Below, piece by piece: positions 47,094 to 56,110 of a stretch of DNA of 59,803 nt. Source of the DNA: Siculibacillus lacustris (GTDB lineage: Bacteria; Pseudomonadota; Alphaproteobacteria; Rhizobiales; Ancalomicrobiaceae); contig NZ_SJFN01000030.1 of NCBI RefSeq assembly GCF_004328075.1, forward strand, positions 1-59,803, read 5' to 3'. The notes below the pieces were generated by a model that saw only the letters and a program-made list of their open reading frames with translations, ran no database searches and was not told the DNA's origin. Each line of letters starts with the position of its first letter. Position 1 is the first letter of the stretch. A program made the position numbers and the translations under genes.

Positions 47094-48053
47094 TCAGACG
47101 TCGAGAACGGTCACGGTGGCCGCCCGGGCGAGGTGTTCGACCTCGGCGCGCGACGGCAGATGGGGACCGACCCGACCGAGCTTGGCCGAGGCGAAGGCGA
47201 CGGCGCGGCGGGCGGTGCCGCCGAGATCGAGGTCGTCGGCGAGCGCCGAGACCAGGCCGGCGACCATGGCGTCGCCGGCGCCGACGGTGCTCAGCGCCTG
47301 GAGCGGCGGCAGACGGGCGGCGAGCGCGGCGTGGGCGTCGACGAACAGCGCCCCCTCCGGGCCGAGCGACACCACCACCAGGGCGATGCCGCGTTCGACC
47401 AGTTGCCGTGCGGTGGCGACGAGGTCGGCGGTGGTCGGCAGCAGGCGGCCGGCCCAGGCCTCGAGCTCCTCGCGGTTGGGCTTGACCGCGAAGGGCAACT
47501 GCCCGGCGGGCGCGTCGAGGGCGGCGGCGAGCGCCGGGCCCGAGGTGTCGAGCACGACGCGGGCCTGCATTTCGCCGAGCAGGCCGATCAGGTCGGTGGT
47601 GGCGCGGTCGGGGAGCCCCGCCGGCACCGAGCCGGCGAGGACGACGAGGGTGCCGGGGCGGACCTCTTCGTCGAGGGTGTCGACGACGGAATCGTAAGTT
47701 GCGTGATCGACCGGCGGGCCGGGCAGATTGACGTCGGTGGTGTCGCCGGTGGCGACGTCGGCGATCTTGATGTTGGTGCGGGTCTCGCCGTCGATGCGGA
47801 CGAAGCGATCGCCGATGCCCTTGGCGGCGAAGAACTCGGCGAAGGCGGCGACGTTGATGCGCCCGAGGATGCCGGTGGCGAGCACCGGCGTGCCCCAGTC
47901 GGCGAGGCAGCCGGCGACGTTGATTCCCTTGCCGCCGACGTTGGTCTGGGAGGCGCGGGCCCGCTGGACGGTGCCGAGCGTCAGGTTCTCGACCGTGACG
48001 GTCAGGTCGATCGCCGGATTGAGGGTGACGGTGATGACGGTGGGGGCGCTCAT
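47094..48053 (-). CDS. fruK: 1-phosphofructokinase
   Basis: This 319-residue PfkB-family kinase starts [17 protein letters not shown], with the substrate motif [17 protein letters not shown] and the ATP/catalytic signature [14 protein letters not shown] near residue 255. It converts fructose 1-phosphate to fructose 1,6-bisphosphate with ATP. Its ATG overlaps the fruB stop (ATGA), so translation is coupled, and fruA follows by 55 bp. Confidence 0.95.
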   Translation of the reverse strand: MSAPTVITVTLNPAIDLTVTVENLTLGTVQRARASQTNVGGKGINVAGCLADWGTPVLATGILGRINVAAFAEFFAAKGIGDRFVRIDGETRTNIKIADVATGDTTDVNLPGPPVDHATYDSVVDTLDEEVRPGTLVVLAGSVPAGLPDRATTDLIGLLGEMQARVVLDTSGPALAAALDAPAGQLPFAVKPNREELEAWAGRLLPTTADLVATARQLVERGIALVVVSLGPEGALFVDAHAALAARLPPLQALSTVGAGDAMVAGLVSALADDLDLGGTARRAVAFASAKLGRVGPHLPSRAEVEHLARAATVTVLDV

Positions 48054-50557
48054 GACCGACCTCCGTCGAGGGCGCGGACCGCATCGGCGGTCTCGCAGGC
48101 CAGCGCCCGGGCGGCGAGCGCGGTCAGTTCGGCGAAGTCGGAGGCGCGCAGCCGGGCCTTGACCGCGGGGATGTCGCGCGGGGTCATCGACAGTTCGGCG
48201 ATGCCGAGGCCGGTGAGCAGAGCGGCGCCGAAGGGATCGCCGGCGATGCCGCCGCAGACCCCGACCCAGCGCCCGTGGGCGGCGGCGCCTTCGACGGTCT
48301 TGCGGATCAGCCGCAGCACGGCGGGGTGCAGGCTGTCGGCTTCGGCCGCCAGTTCCGGATGCTGGCGGTCGATCGCCAGCGCATATTGGGTGAGGTCGTT
48401 GGTGCCGATCGAGAAGAAGTCGACGTGGGGGGCGAAGACGTCGGCCATCATCGCCGCCGAGGGCACCTCGACCATGATCCCGAGCGGCACCGCCGGCGCG
48501 TCGACCTCGGCGCGGATGCGCTCGCAGACGGCGCGCAGAGCGGTCACTTCCTGGAGCGAGGTGATCATCGGGAACATGATCGACAGGCGCCGGCCGCTCT
48601 TGGCGGCGCGGTAGAGGGCGCGCAGCTGCGGGTCGAGCAGATCGGGGCGGCGCAGCAGCAGGCGGGCGCCGCGCACGCCGAGGAAGGGGTTCTCCTCGCG
48701 CGGCAGATCGAGATGGGCGACCTGTTTGTCGCCGCCGATGTCGAGCGCCCGGACGATCAGCGGGCGATCACCCAGCGCATCGAGCATCGACTCGTAGACC
48801 GCGAACTGCTCGTCCTCGCTCGGCGTGGCGCCGCGCTCGAGGAACAGGAACTCGGTGCGCATCAACCCGACGCCTTCGGCGCCCTGGGCCACCGCGGTCT
48901 CGACCTGGGCGGGATTGTTGACGTTGGCGCCGATCTCGACGCGGTGGCCGTCGCGGGTGGTCGCCGGCAGGGCCCGCTCTTCGGCCTCACGGGCCCGCTT
49001 GGCGGCGGCGGCGGCGATGAAGGCGCGGGCGGAGACGAGGTCGGCTTCGGTCGGGGCGAGATGGAGGCGGCCGGTGCTGCCGTCGAGGACCGCGAGGGTG
49101 CCCTCGGCGATGTCGAGCAGCGCATCGGTGCCGGCGACCATCGCCGGCAGGCCGAGGGTGCGGGCGAGGATGGCGGTGTGCGAGGTGGGGCCGCCCTGGG
49201 CCGTGGCGAGGCCGGCGATGCGCTCCATGTCGAGCGAGGCGGTGACCGAGGGCGACAGGTCGGCGGCGACCAGGATGCAGGGCTCGGCCGGCAGATCGGT
49301 CAGCGAGCCGAGCGCCAGGGTCGGGGCGAGGCGTCCGAGGACGCGCTGGCCGACGTCGCGCAGATCGGCGGCGCGGGCGGCGAGCAGGGGATTGCCGAGG
49401 GCCTCGAGCTTGCGGGCCATGCGCTCGGCCGCCTCGTGCCACGACCAGGCGGGGCCGTGGCCTTCGACCATCAGTTGGCAGGCGAGGGTGACGAGGTCGG
49501 TGTCGGAGAGGAATTCGGCCTGGGCCTTGAAGATCGCCGCTTCGGAGGGGCCGAGCCGGCGGGCGGTATCGTCGGCGAGGGCGGCGAGCTGTTCGCGGGT
49601 GGTGGTCAGCGCCTCGTGGAGGGCGTTGCCGCCGTCGGACAGCGACACCGGATCGTCGGGGATGACGATCGCGGCGGTGCGCAGGACATGGACCGGGCCG
49701 ATCGCGAGGCCGGGACCGGCGCCGATGCCGACCACCACCGGCAGGGCGGTCTCGGGCTTCCAGCCGATCGCCGGGGTCTCGGCGCGGATCGCCGCGCGGG
49801 CGGCGTCGGCCTTCTCCTGGAGGGTCAGGCCGAGGATCGCCGCCTTCAGCTGGGCGAGGCCGACCGTGGCGTCGGCGCCTTCGGCCGAGACCACCACGGC
49901 GTCACCGGCGCGCAGGCCGAGCTGCAGCAGCGACACCAGATTCTTCGGATCGCCGGTCTCGGCGCCGCTGCGGATCTGGAAGCGCGCCGAGGAACGGCGG
50001 GCGACGTCGACCCAATGGGAGGCGGGGCGGGCGTGCAGGCCGGCGGGATAGTCCACCACCCAGTCGAAACGCTCGGCGAGGTCGGCGGCCGGGGCGCTCG
50101 GGGCGGCCGGCGCGACGTCGTCGACCAGCGCGGCGATCACCGCGCGCGGGTCGGTGGTGGTGACCAGGGCAGCGAGGCGCTCCTCGTCCTGGAGCAGGCG
50201 GGTCAGGCGGCGCAGCACGGTGATGTGGGCGTCGGACTGGGCGGCGATGGCGACCACGAAGCGGGTGGTCTGGCCGGGGTTCCATTCGACGCCGTCCGGC
50301 ACCTGGAGGATCGCCAGGCCGTTCTCGCAGATCAGGCCGCGATCCTCGATCATGCCGTGGGGGATGGCGACGCCGTGGCCGAGGAAGGTGTTGGCGACCC
50401 CCTCCCGCCGCAGCATGCTCTCGGCATAGGCGGCATCGATGTAGCCGGCGGCCGTCAGCATCTGACAGGCCTCGCGGATCGCCGCCTCCTTGGTCGCCGG
50501 ACGAGCGGCGAGGCGGACCAGTTCAGGCGACAGGAGCGGCTTGACGGCGGCGGACAT
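48050..50557 (-). CDS. fruB: Fused fructose PTS phosphotransferase (EIIA-HPr-EI)
   Basis: An 835-residue protein from ATG 50557, with AAGGGG upstream. The EIIA domain has its active His near 67 (AIPHGM), the HPr domain His175 (YPAGLHARPAS), and enzyme I its active His near 459 (GGPTSHTAILA) followed by the PEP-binding barrel (GLMRTEFLFLER, MVEVPSAAMM, IGTNDLTQYAL, CGGIAGDP). All phosphate-transfer steps from PEP to FruA are thus on one chain, so fructose uptake needs no general PTS proteins. A longer frame to 50632 is rejected because those codons lie in the operator region. Transcription is divergent from fruR and overlaps TTTTC/GAAAA operator motifs. Confidence 0.95.
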   Translation of the reverse strand: MSAAVKPLLSPELVRLAARPATKEAAIREACQMLTAAGYIDAAYAESMLRREGVANTFLGHGVAIPHGMIEDRGLICENGLAILQVPDGVEWNPGQTTRFVVAIAAQSDAHITVLRRLTRLLQDEERLAALVTTTDPRAVIAALVDDVAPAAPSAPAADLAERFDWVVDYPAGLHARPASHWVDVARRSSARFQIRSGAETGDPKNLVSLLQLGLRAGDAVVVSAEGADATVGLAQLKAAILGLTLQEKADAARAAIRAETPAIGWKPETALPVVVGIGAGPGLAIGPVHVLRTAAIVIPDDPVSLSDGGNALHEALTTTREQLAALADDTARRLGPSEAAIFKAQAEFLSDTDLVTLACQLMVEGHGPAWSWHEAAERMARKLEALGNPLLAARAADLRDVGQRVLGRLAPTLALGSLTDLPAEPCILVAADLSPSVTASLDMERIAGLATAQGGPTSHTAILARTLGLPAMVAGTDALLDIAEGTLAVLDGSTGRLHLAPTEADLVSARAFIAAAAAKRAREAEERALPATTRDGHRVEIGANVNNPAQVETAVAQGAEGVGLMRTEFLFLERGATPSEDEQFAVYESMLDALGDRPLIVRALDIGGDKQVAHLDLPREENPFLGVRGARLLLRRPDLLDPQLRALYRAAKSGRRLSIMFPMITSLQEVTALRAVCERIRAEVDAPAVPLGIMVEVPSAAMMADVFAPHVDFFSIGTNDLTQYALAIDRQHPELAAEADSLHPAVLRLIRKTVEGAAAHGRWVGVCGGIAGDPFGAALLTGLGIAELSMTPRDIPAVKARLRASDFAELTALAARALACETADAVRALDGGRS

Positions 50558-50592
50558 GCGGGACCCCTTCTTTCGGGTTTGGCTGACGAGAT

Positions 50593-50740
50593 ATGAAAAG
50601 GTTTTCATCGTCGCAGTCAACAGAGAACGCATTGAAATTTGAGCTTTTCTCTGCGAAAATGCTTGCTGCAGCGCACAATGGCTGATCGCTCATGGGCTGC
50701 ATCCTGATATCGTTTTCTGCAAAAATGTGAGATCGTTTTC
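50593..50740. promoter_or_regulatory. FruR-type operator motifs between fruB and fruR
   Basis: ATGAAAAGGTTTTCAT (50593-50608) is a near-perfect 16-bp palindrome 36 bp upstream of fruB. TTTTC (50645-50649) and GAAAA (50655-50659) form a second inverted pair. ATCGTTTTC occurs twice as a direct repeat at 50709-50717 and 50732-50740, beside the fruR start. The stretch is clearly more AT-rich than the genes and holds both divergent promoters. Confidence 0.65.
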
Positions 50741-50744
50741 AGAA

Positions 50745-51728
50745 ATGTCCATCGGCATCAAGGACGTGGCCAAGGCCGCCGGGGTCTCCGCGGCGACCGT
50801 CTCGCGAGTCCTCGGCAGCGGCTCGGTCAGCCCCGATCTGCGCGACAAGGTCGAGGCGGCGGTGCGCGCCACCGGCTATCGCCCCAATCTCTCGGCGCGG
50901 CGGCTGCGATCGCAGCATTCGCGGACGATCGGCCTGATCGTTTCCGACATCGCCAACCCGTTCTTCACCGAATTGAGTCGGGCGGTCGAGATGGCGGCCC
51001 ATCAGGCCGACCTCCGGGTGATGCTCTGCAACACCGACGAGAATCCCGAGCGCGAGGCGCTCTATCTCGAGATGATGCAGGAGGAGCGGATCACCGGCCT
51101 GATCCTTGCCCCGACCAGCGTCGGCGCGGCGCGCATCGCGACGATGGACTTCGACTTCCCGGTGATTCTGATCGATCGCGCCGGGCCGCTCGGGGCACAC
51201 GACGAGGTGACCATCGACAACGCCGAGTCGGCGCGCCTGCTGGTCGAGCACCTGGTGGCGCGCGGCCATCGCCACATCGCCGGGATCTTCGGCAACACCA
51301 GTTCGACCGCGGCGGCGCGCCACGAGGGCTATGTCGCGGCGATGGCGGCGCACGGCCTGCCGCCGCACGCCCAGTTCGTGGCCCCGACGGCGGAAGCGGC
51401 CGGCGCGGCCTTCATGCGGATGGTCGAACGGTCGCTGCGCCTCGACGCGGTGCTGGCCTCCAACGGGCTGATCCTGCTCGGGGTGGTCAAGGCGTCGAAG
51501 GCGATGGGCCTGGAGATGCCGCGGGACCTGTCGGTGGTCGGCTTCGACAACGAGACCTGGACCGATCTGGTCGGCGCCGGGATCACGGTGATCGAACAGC
51601 CGGTGGCCGAGATCGGCCGCACGGCGATGGCGCTGCTGTTCGAGCGGCTCGCCTGTCCCCATCTGCCGCCGCGCCGGGTGGTGCTGTCCGGACGCCTGGT
51701 CGAGCGCGGAATGCCGCGGCCGGCGTGA
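50745..51728 (+). CDS. LacI-family regulator of the fructose operon
   Basis: A 327-residue protein. The helix-turn-helix is SIGIKDVAKAAGVSAATVSRV, the hinge is VRATGYRPNLSARRLRSQHS, and the sugar domain includes RTIGLIVSDIANPFFTELSR and DLSVVGFDNETWTDLVG. ATG 50745 is used; a GTG at 50727 is in frame and neither has a good ribosome site. Being divergent from fruBKA with TTTTC/GAAAA palindromes between, it most likely represses the operon and responds to fructose 1-phosphate or fructose 1,6-bisphosphate, as FruR/Cra do. Confidence 0.9.
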   Translation: MSIGIKDVAKAAGVSAATVSRVLGSGSVSPDLRDKVEAAVRATGYRPNLSARRLRSQHSRTIGLIVSDIANPFFTELSRAVEMAAHQADLRVMLCNTDENPEREALYLEMMQEERITGLILAPTSVGAARIATMDFDFPVILIDRAGPLGAHDEVTIDNAESARLLVEHLVARGHRHIAGIFGNTSSTAAARHEGYVAAMAAHGLPPHAQFVAPTAEAAGAAFMRMVERSLRLDAVLASNGLILLGVVKASKAMGLEMPRDLSVVGFDNETWTDLVGAGITVIEQPVAEIGRTAMALLFERLACPHLPPRRVVLSGRLVERGMPRPA

Positions 51729-51895
51729 TCGGCGCGGGGAGGGTGTACTGCGGATGAGGGGACTTCGCGCGGGCGCCCCCCGAACGGACGTCGATCTGCC
51801 GTAGCGGCAGCCTGCGGATCGGGATAAAGATACTTCCAGAAACAAATACCCCTCCCGCCGGCGGCGCCCGACGCCCGATTTCCGAGGTGGCCTTC

Positions 51896-53005
51896 ATGCA
51901 TGCGGCGACCGCCTGTCGGGACTACGGGGAGACGAACTTCGTCACCGGCCTGCGGGCCTTCGCGGCGCTCGGGGTGGTGCTGATCCATACCGGCGGCGGC
52001 GGCTTGCGCGAATTCGGGCCGATCGGCGCGGCGCTCGCCGATCTCGGCCGCTCCGGCGTCCAGGTGTTCTTCGTGGTGTCGGGGTTCAGCGTCGCGGCTT
52101 CCTACGTCGGCTCGGGCGGCTACGGCGCCTATCTCAACAAGCGGCTGTGGCGGATCGCGCCGCTCTATTGGTTCTGGCTGACGGCGGCGATCCTCCTCGA
52201 CGTCACCGCGGTCTATTGGCAGGAGCGTTTCGGGGTGGTGGTCGACACCCGCAACGTCGTCCTGCATTTCACCTTTCTGTCGGTCTTCGACTATCGGGTG
52301 ACCAACAGCATCCTCGGGGTGGAGTGGTCGATCCCGATCGAAGTGGCGTGGTATCTGGCGATCCCCGCGGTTCTGGCGGTGACCACCACCCGGGCGCGGA
52401 CGCTGGCCATGGTGGGGGTGGCGGTGGCGATCGGCTACACGCTGATCAAGAATCCGCGCCTGTTGCCGGTCGATCCGGCCGACGCCTCGGCGGCGATGGG
52501 CTGGTCGCCCTTGCCCTATGTCTTGCCCTACGGGCTCGGAATCGCGGCCTTCCGGCTGCGTCCGTGGTGCGTGCGATCGGTGCTGGCCGGCGATCGGATG
52601 GTCTGGGCGGTCGCCGCGCTGATCGGGCCGCACGTCGCGCTGATCGGCCTCCTCGGCCGCTCGCCGTTCAACGAGTTCGTCCTGGTCTCGGGCGCGACCG
52701 CCGCATTGCTGCTGTTCGGCCGCAACGACGGGGCGGTGATGCGGCGCAGCTTCGGCCTGCGCGCCGCGCGCTTCGTCGGGACGGTGAGCTACGGCCTCTA
52801 CCTCTGCCATCTGCCGATGATGGCGCTGCTCACCCGCGCCGGCATCCCGCTCGGCGACAGTCCGCTCCTCGCGTTCCTCGGCGTCGCCGGCGTCTCGGTG
52901 GCGGTCTCGACCGTAACCCACGTGGTGATGGAACGGCCGCTGATGGACTTCGGGGCGCGGGTCGGCGAACGCTTCGGCGGAGGCCTCGGCGCGCTGAAGT
53001 CCTGA
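51896..53005 (+). CDS. Acyltransferase family 3 membrane protein (OafA/YrhL type)
   Basis: A 369-residue protein with about ten membrane helices. The opening NFVTGLRAFAALGVVLIHTG contains the conserved R-x10-H pair of the family, followed by GVQVFFVVSGF and the RLWRIAPLYWFW loop. Such proteins transfer acetyl or other acyl groups to surface sugars or lipids in the inner membrane. ATG 51896 is chosen over the GTG at 51887 because GAGGTGG lies just upstream. It is convergent with glpD (12 bp apart) and has no polysaccharide genes nearby, so its target is unknown. Confidence 0.88.
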   Translation: MHAATACRDYGETNFVTGLRAFAALGVVLIHTGGGGLREFGPIGAALADLGRSGVQVFFVVSGFSVAASYVGSGGYGAYLNKRLWRIAPLYWFWLTAAILLDVTAVYWQERFGVVVDTRNVVLHFTFLSVFDYRVTNSILGVEWSIPIEVAWYLAIPAVLAVTTTRARTLAMVGVAVAIGYTLIKNPRLLPVDPADASAAMGWSPLPYVLPYGLGIAAFRLRPWCVRSVLAGDRMVWAVAALIGPHVALIGLLGRSPFNEFVLVSGATAALLLFGRNDGAVMRRSFGLRAARFVGTVSYGLYLCHLPMMALLTRAGIPLGDSPLLAFLGVAGVSVAVSTVTHVVMERPLMDFGARVGERFGGGLGALKS

Positions 53006-53017
53006 AGCCGGATCGGC

Positions 53018-54532
53018 TCAGGTCGTGGCGGCGCGCCGTTCGGCCATGAAGGCGTCGAGGGCGGCGACCATCGCCGGTGTGGCGGTCAGGCCGAGTTTCG
53101 AGCGCCGCCACAGCACGTCCTCGGCGTCGATCGCCCATTCCCGCTCCATCAGGTGGCGGACCTCCGCTTCGCTGAGGCCCTCGCCGAAATCGATGCCGAG
53201 GTCCTCGCGCCGGGTCGCCGATCCGAGGATCGTGCGCGCGGTGGTGCCGTAGGCGGTGGCGAGGCGCATCGCGCCGGCCGCATCGAGGAACGGATGGGCC
53301 GACCGCAGTTCGGCGGCGAGGGGAGCCACCCCGTCGACGGGAAAATCGCCGCCGGGCAAGGGCGCCGACGCCGTCCATGGGGCGCCGGTCGTGGGAACAT
53401 GGCCGGCGAGCTTGGCGAGCGCGGCCTCGGCGAGGCGGCGATAGGTGGTGATCTTGCCGCCGAAGATCGACAGCAGCGGCGCCCCGGCGACCGCGTCGTC
53501 GAGCTCGAAGACATAGTCGCGGGTCGCCGACTTGGCTTCGCCGGCGCCGTCGTCGTAGAGCGGGCGGACGCCCGAATAGGCCCAGACGACGTCGTCGCGA
53601 CCGATCCGGCGATCGAAATAGTCGTTCACTGCGGCGCAGAGATAGTCGATCTCTTCGTCGGTGGCGTGGACCAACGCCGGATCGCCCTTGTAGTCGCGAT
53701 CGGTGGTGCCGATCAGGGTGAAATCGCCGCCCTGGTAGGGGATGGCGAAGACGATGCGGCCGTCGGTGTTCTGGAAGATGTAGCTGCGGTCGTGGTCGTA
53801 GAGGCGACGGACGACGATGTGCGAGCCCTGGACGAGGCGGACCTTGGCCTTGGAGCGCGTGCCCAGCGTCTCGCCGAGCAACGAACTCACCCAGGGGCCG
53901 GCGGCGTTGACCAGAGCACGGGCGCGGATCTCGCGGCGCGTCCCGGTGGTGCGGTTCTCGGTGGTCAGGCGCCAGCCGTCGGCGGCGCGGGATGCGGCGA
54001 CCGCCTTGGTGCGCGTCTCGATCACCGCGCCGCGGTCGGCGGCGTCGCGGGCGTTGAGGACGACCAGCCGGGTGTCGTCGACCCGACAATCCGAATATTC
54101 GAAACCGCGCACGAAGCGGCCCGGCGAGAGCGGCGCGCCGACCGGATCATGGGCCAGATCGACGGCGGTGGTGGGCGGCAGGAGCTTGCGCCCGCCGATG
54201 TGGTCGTAGAGGAACAGGCCCAGTCGGATCAGCCAAGCCGGACGCAGACCGGGGTGATGCGGCAGGACGAAGCGCATCGGCGCGACGATGTGCGGGGCCA
54301 TCCGCCACAACACTTCGCGCTCGACCAGGGCTTCGTGCACCAGGCGGAATTCGTAATACTCGAGATAACGCAGGCCGCCATGGACGAGCTTGGTCGAAGC
54401 ACTCGATGTCGCGCCGGCGAGATCGTTCATCTCGCAGAGATAGACCTTCAGGCCGCGTCCCACCGCATCGCGCGCGATGCCGCAACCGTTCACGCCACCC
54501 CCGACGATGGCCAGGTCGAAGACTTCGTCCAT
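53018..54532 (-). CDS. glpD: Aerobic glycerol-3-phosphate dehydrogenase
   Basis: This 504-residue protein is of normal family length. The FAD-binding start is DLAIVGGGVNGCGIARDAVG, with GATSSASTKLVHGGLRYLEY (a family hallmark), IVFAIPYQGGDFTLIGTTDR and YSGVRPLYDD. The membrane-associated flavoenzyme oxidises glycerol 3-phosphate to dihydroxyacetone phosphate and passes electrons to quinone. GGGAGG lies seven bases before ATG 54532. The upstream region carries repeated AACGAAA motifs and then the glpR gene in the same direction. A second, GlpA/B-like system is encoded at 56.1-59.3 kb. Confidence 0.97.
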   Translation of the reverse strand: MDEVFDLAIVGGGVNGCGIARDAVGRGLKVYLCEMNDLAGATSSASTKLVHGGLRYLEYYEFRLVHEALVEREVLWRMAPHIVAPMRFVLPHHPGLRPAWLIRLGLFLYDHIGGRKLLPPTTAVDLAHDPVGAPLSPGRFVRGFEYSDCRVDDTRLVVLNARDAADRGAVIETRTKAVAASRAADGWRLTTENRTTGTRREIRARALVNAAGPWVSSLLGETLGTRSKAKVRLVQGSHIVVRRLYDHDRSYIFQNTDGRIVFAIPYQGGDFTLIGTTDRDYKGDPALVHATDEEIDYLCAAVNDYFDRRIGRDDVVWAYSGVRPLYDDGAGEAKSATRDYVFELDDAVAGAPLLSIFGGKITTYRRLAEAALAKLAGHVPTTGAPWTASAPLPGGDFPVDGVAPLAAELRSAHPFLDAAGAMRLATAYGTTARTILGSATRREDLGIDFGEGLSEAEVRHLMEREWAIDAEDVLWRRSKLGLTATPAMVAALDAFMAERRAATT

Positions 54533-54607
54533 TGTTCGTCCTCCCGCGGCGCCGGCCGCACTCCAGCGGAGTGCGGGGCGACAACCTTCGGAAGACGATA
54601 ATGAACG

Positions 54608-54650
54608 TTCGTTTCTACCGCAAACGAAAACGAATGTGAAAACGAAAGTG
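54608..54650. promoter_or_regulatory. GlpR-type operator array upstream of glpD
   Basis: TTCGTTT (54608-54614) and AAACGAA (54622-54628) form a perfect inverted repeat with a 7-nt spacer. Two further direct copies of the half-site (AACGAAT and AACGAAAG) follow to about 54648. Runs of AACGAAA repeats are typical of DeoR/GlpR binding sites. They sit 76-118 bp upstream of the glpD start, so GlpR repression of glpD is expected. Confidence 0.7.
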
Positions 54651-54697
54651 TTATCGGCCGATTCGTCGGCCGGTCCACCCCGGTTGGCGGGGCGGAC

Positions 54698-55495
54698 TCA
54701 GTCGGTGGCCTCGATCTCGTTGGCGCGTTCCGGCATGGTTTCGATCAGCAGAACGCCCTTCTCTCGACAGAGGTCGCGCAGTTTCGCCGAGGGCATGTAG
54801 TCGGTCACGAAGACGTCGATGTGGTCGATGTGGGTGATGCGGACCGGAGCGGTGCGGTCGAGCTTGGTACAATCCGAGACCAGGACGACGCGGCGGGCGT
54901 TCTCGATGATCGCCCGGGCCACCCTGACTTCGCGGAAGTCGTAGTCGAACAGCCAGCCGTCTTCGTCGATCGCCGAGGTGCCGATCACCGCGGTGTCGAC
55001 CTTGAACTGCTGGATCAGGTCGGCGGCGGAGGCCCCCACCACCGCCCCGTCGCCGGGCCGCACCGGGCCGCCGGCGACGATCACCTCGAAGCCGGTGCGC
55101 CGGCTCAACTGCATGGCGACATTGAGGTTATTGGTGATGACCAGCATCTGCTCGTGGTCGCACAGGGCATCGGCGACCTCTTCGGTGGTGGTGCCGATGT
55201 TGATGAACAACGAGGTGCCGCTGGGAATCAGCGCCGCGGCAGCTCGACCGATGGCGCGTTTCTCTTCGGCGGCGACGAAGCGGCGGGCGTCGTAGGACAG
55301 ATTGCGGACGCCGGAGGTGACCACCGCGCCGCCGTGGATGCGCGACAACAGTTGGCGATCGCACAGATCGTTCAGGTCCTTGCGGATCGTCTGGGGCGTC
55401 ACCTCGAACTGCCGGGCCAGTTCCTCGACCGTGACCCGACCGGAATCGCGGGCCGATTTCAAGATTTCGACCTGCCGGTCGGTGAGGCCTTCCAT
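54698..55495 (-). CDS. glpR: DeoR-family glycerol-3-phosphate regulon repressor
   Basis: A 265-residue protein from ATG 55495, with GGAG eight bases upstream. It has the DeoR helix-turn-helix (LTDRQVEILKSARDSGRVTV, EELARQFEVTPQTIRKDLNDL, LLSRIHGGAVV) and a phosphosugar-binding domain with INIGTTTEEVADALC and DGAVVGASAADLIQQF. It should release DNA when glycerol 3-phosphate binds. The frame is open upstream to 55672, but that part has no conserved sequence. Lies upstream of glpD in the same orientation with operator repeats between. Confidence 0.93.
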   Translation of the reverse strand: MEGLTDRQVEILKSARDSGRVTVEELARQFEVTPQTIRKDLNDLCDRQLLSRIHGGAVVTSGVRNLSYDARRFVAAEEKRAIGRAAAALIPSGTSLFINIGTTTEEVADALCDHEQMLVITNNLNVAMQLSRRTGFEVIVAGGPVRPGDGAVVGASAADLIQQFKVDTAVIGTSAIDEDGWLFDYDFREVRVARAIIENARRVVLVSDCTKLDRTAPVRITHIDHIDVFVTDYMPSAKLRDLCREKGVLLIETMPERANEIEATD

Positions 55496-55639
55496 GCGGA
55501 CTGCTCCATTCCTTCGTGTTTCCGCATGGATATACGGATCGCGACCGACGGCAACCGAAAACGCGGTGGGGGCCCCTCCGGTGCACGGGGTGACACGGTG
55601 TCGCCCCTGCGGACAGGGTGAAGAGAGGTCTCGGTGGCG

Positions 55640-56040
55640 GCTGGCTTTCGGAAAATAGTTTCGAAGATACAAAAATGCGAACTACGACTATTTTCGGGTA
55701 TCCGCCGAAGCGGATCGCAGTACCTCGGGCTATCCCTTGGTGGAATGAAAGTGGGGAACTTAACTAAATGTCCTAAACTACGGCGAAGACGGCGCGAACA
55801 TCCATGGCTTCGCAGGCGCAATAGACGGTGATCTATTGGTAAAATGTCAAATCGTGACGAAGCAAATCTAAGTTTTCTGCATGGCGGTAACTGGCTGGCT
55901 GCTTGGTTAGTTTTACCATCTATACTTTCTGCGTAGGTGTGATAAGTAAATTGACTTATTGGATGTTCGGGCTGCCTACGATAGCAGTCGACGGCAATAG
56001 AAGATCGATCCGCGCACTCTCCGATATCGGATGTGAGGTG
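55640..56040. other. AT-rich intergenic stretch between glpR and the GlpA-like gene
   Basis: The 615-bp gap between the divergent glpR and GlpA-like genes contains about 400 bp of sequence far more AT-rich than anything around it. No coding frame is convincing. Two inverted pairs are present: GAAAATAGT (55651-55659) with ACTATTTTC (55687-55695), and TGGTAAAA (55837-55844) with TTTTACCA (55911-55918). It may hold the promoters or be a remnant of inserted DNA. Confidence 0.55.
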
Positions 56041-56110
56041 CTCCGCCAGAGACGGTGGGGCCTCGAGGGTGGTTTGCGGCCGTCAGACGGAAGGTTCGGA
56101 GGATGTCGGT

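Noticed and set aside
45245-50596. Long plus-strand frames opposite fruA, fruK and fruB
   Set aside because: Composition is Gly/Ala/Arg/Asp-rich without family features, and the minus-strand products are unambiguous PTS proteins.
53153-54601. A 482-residue plus-strand frame opposite glpD
   Set aside because: It mirrors glpD codons; the FAD and family motifs are all on the minus strand.
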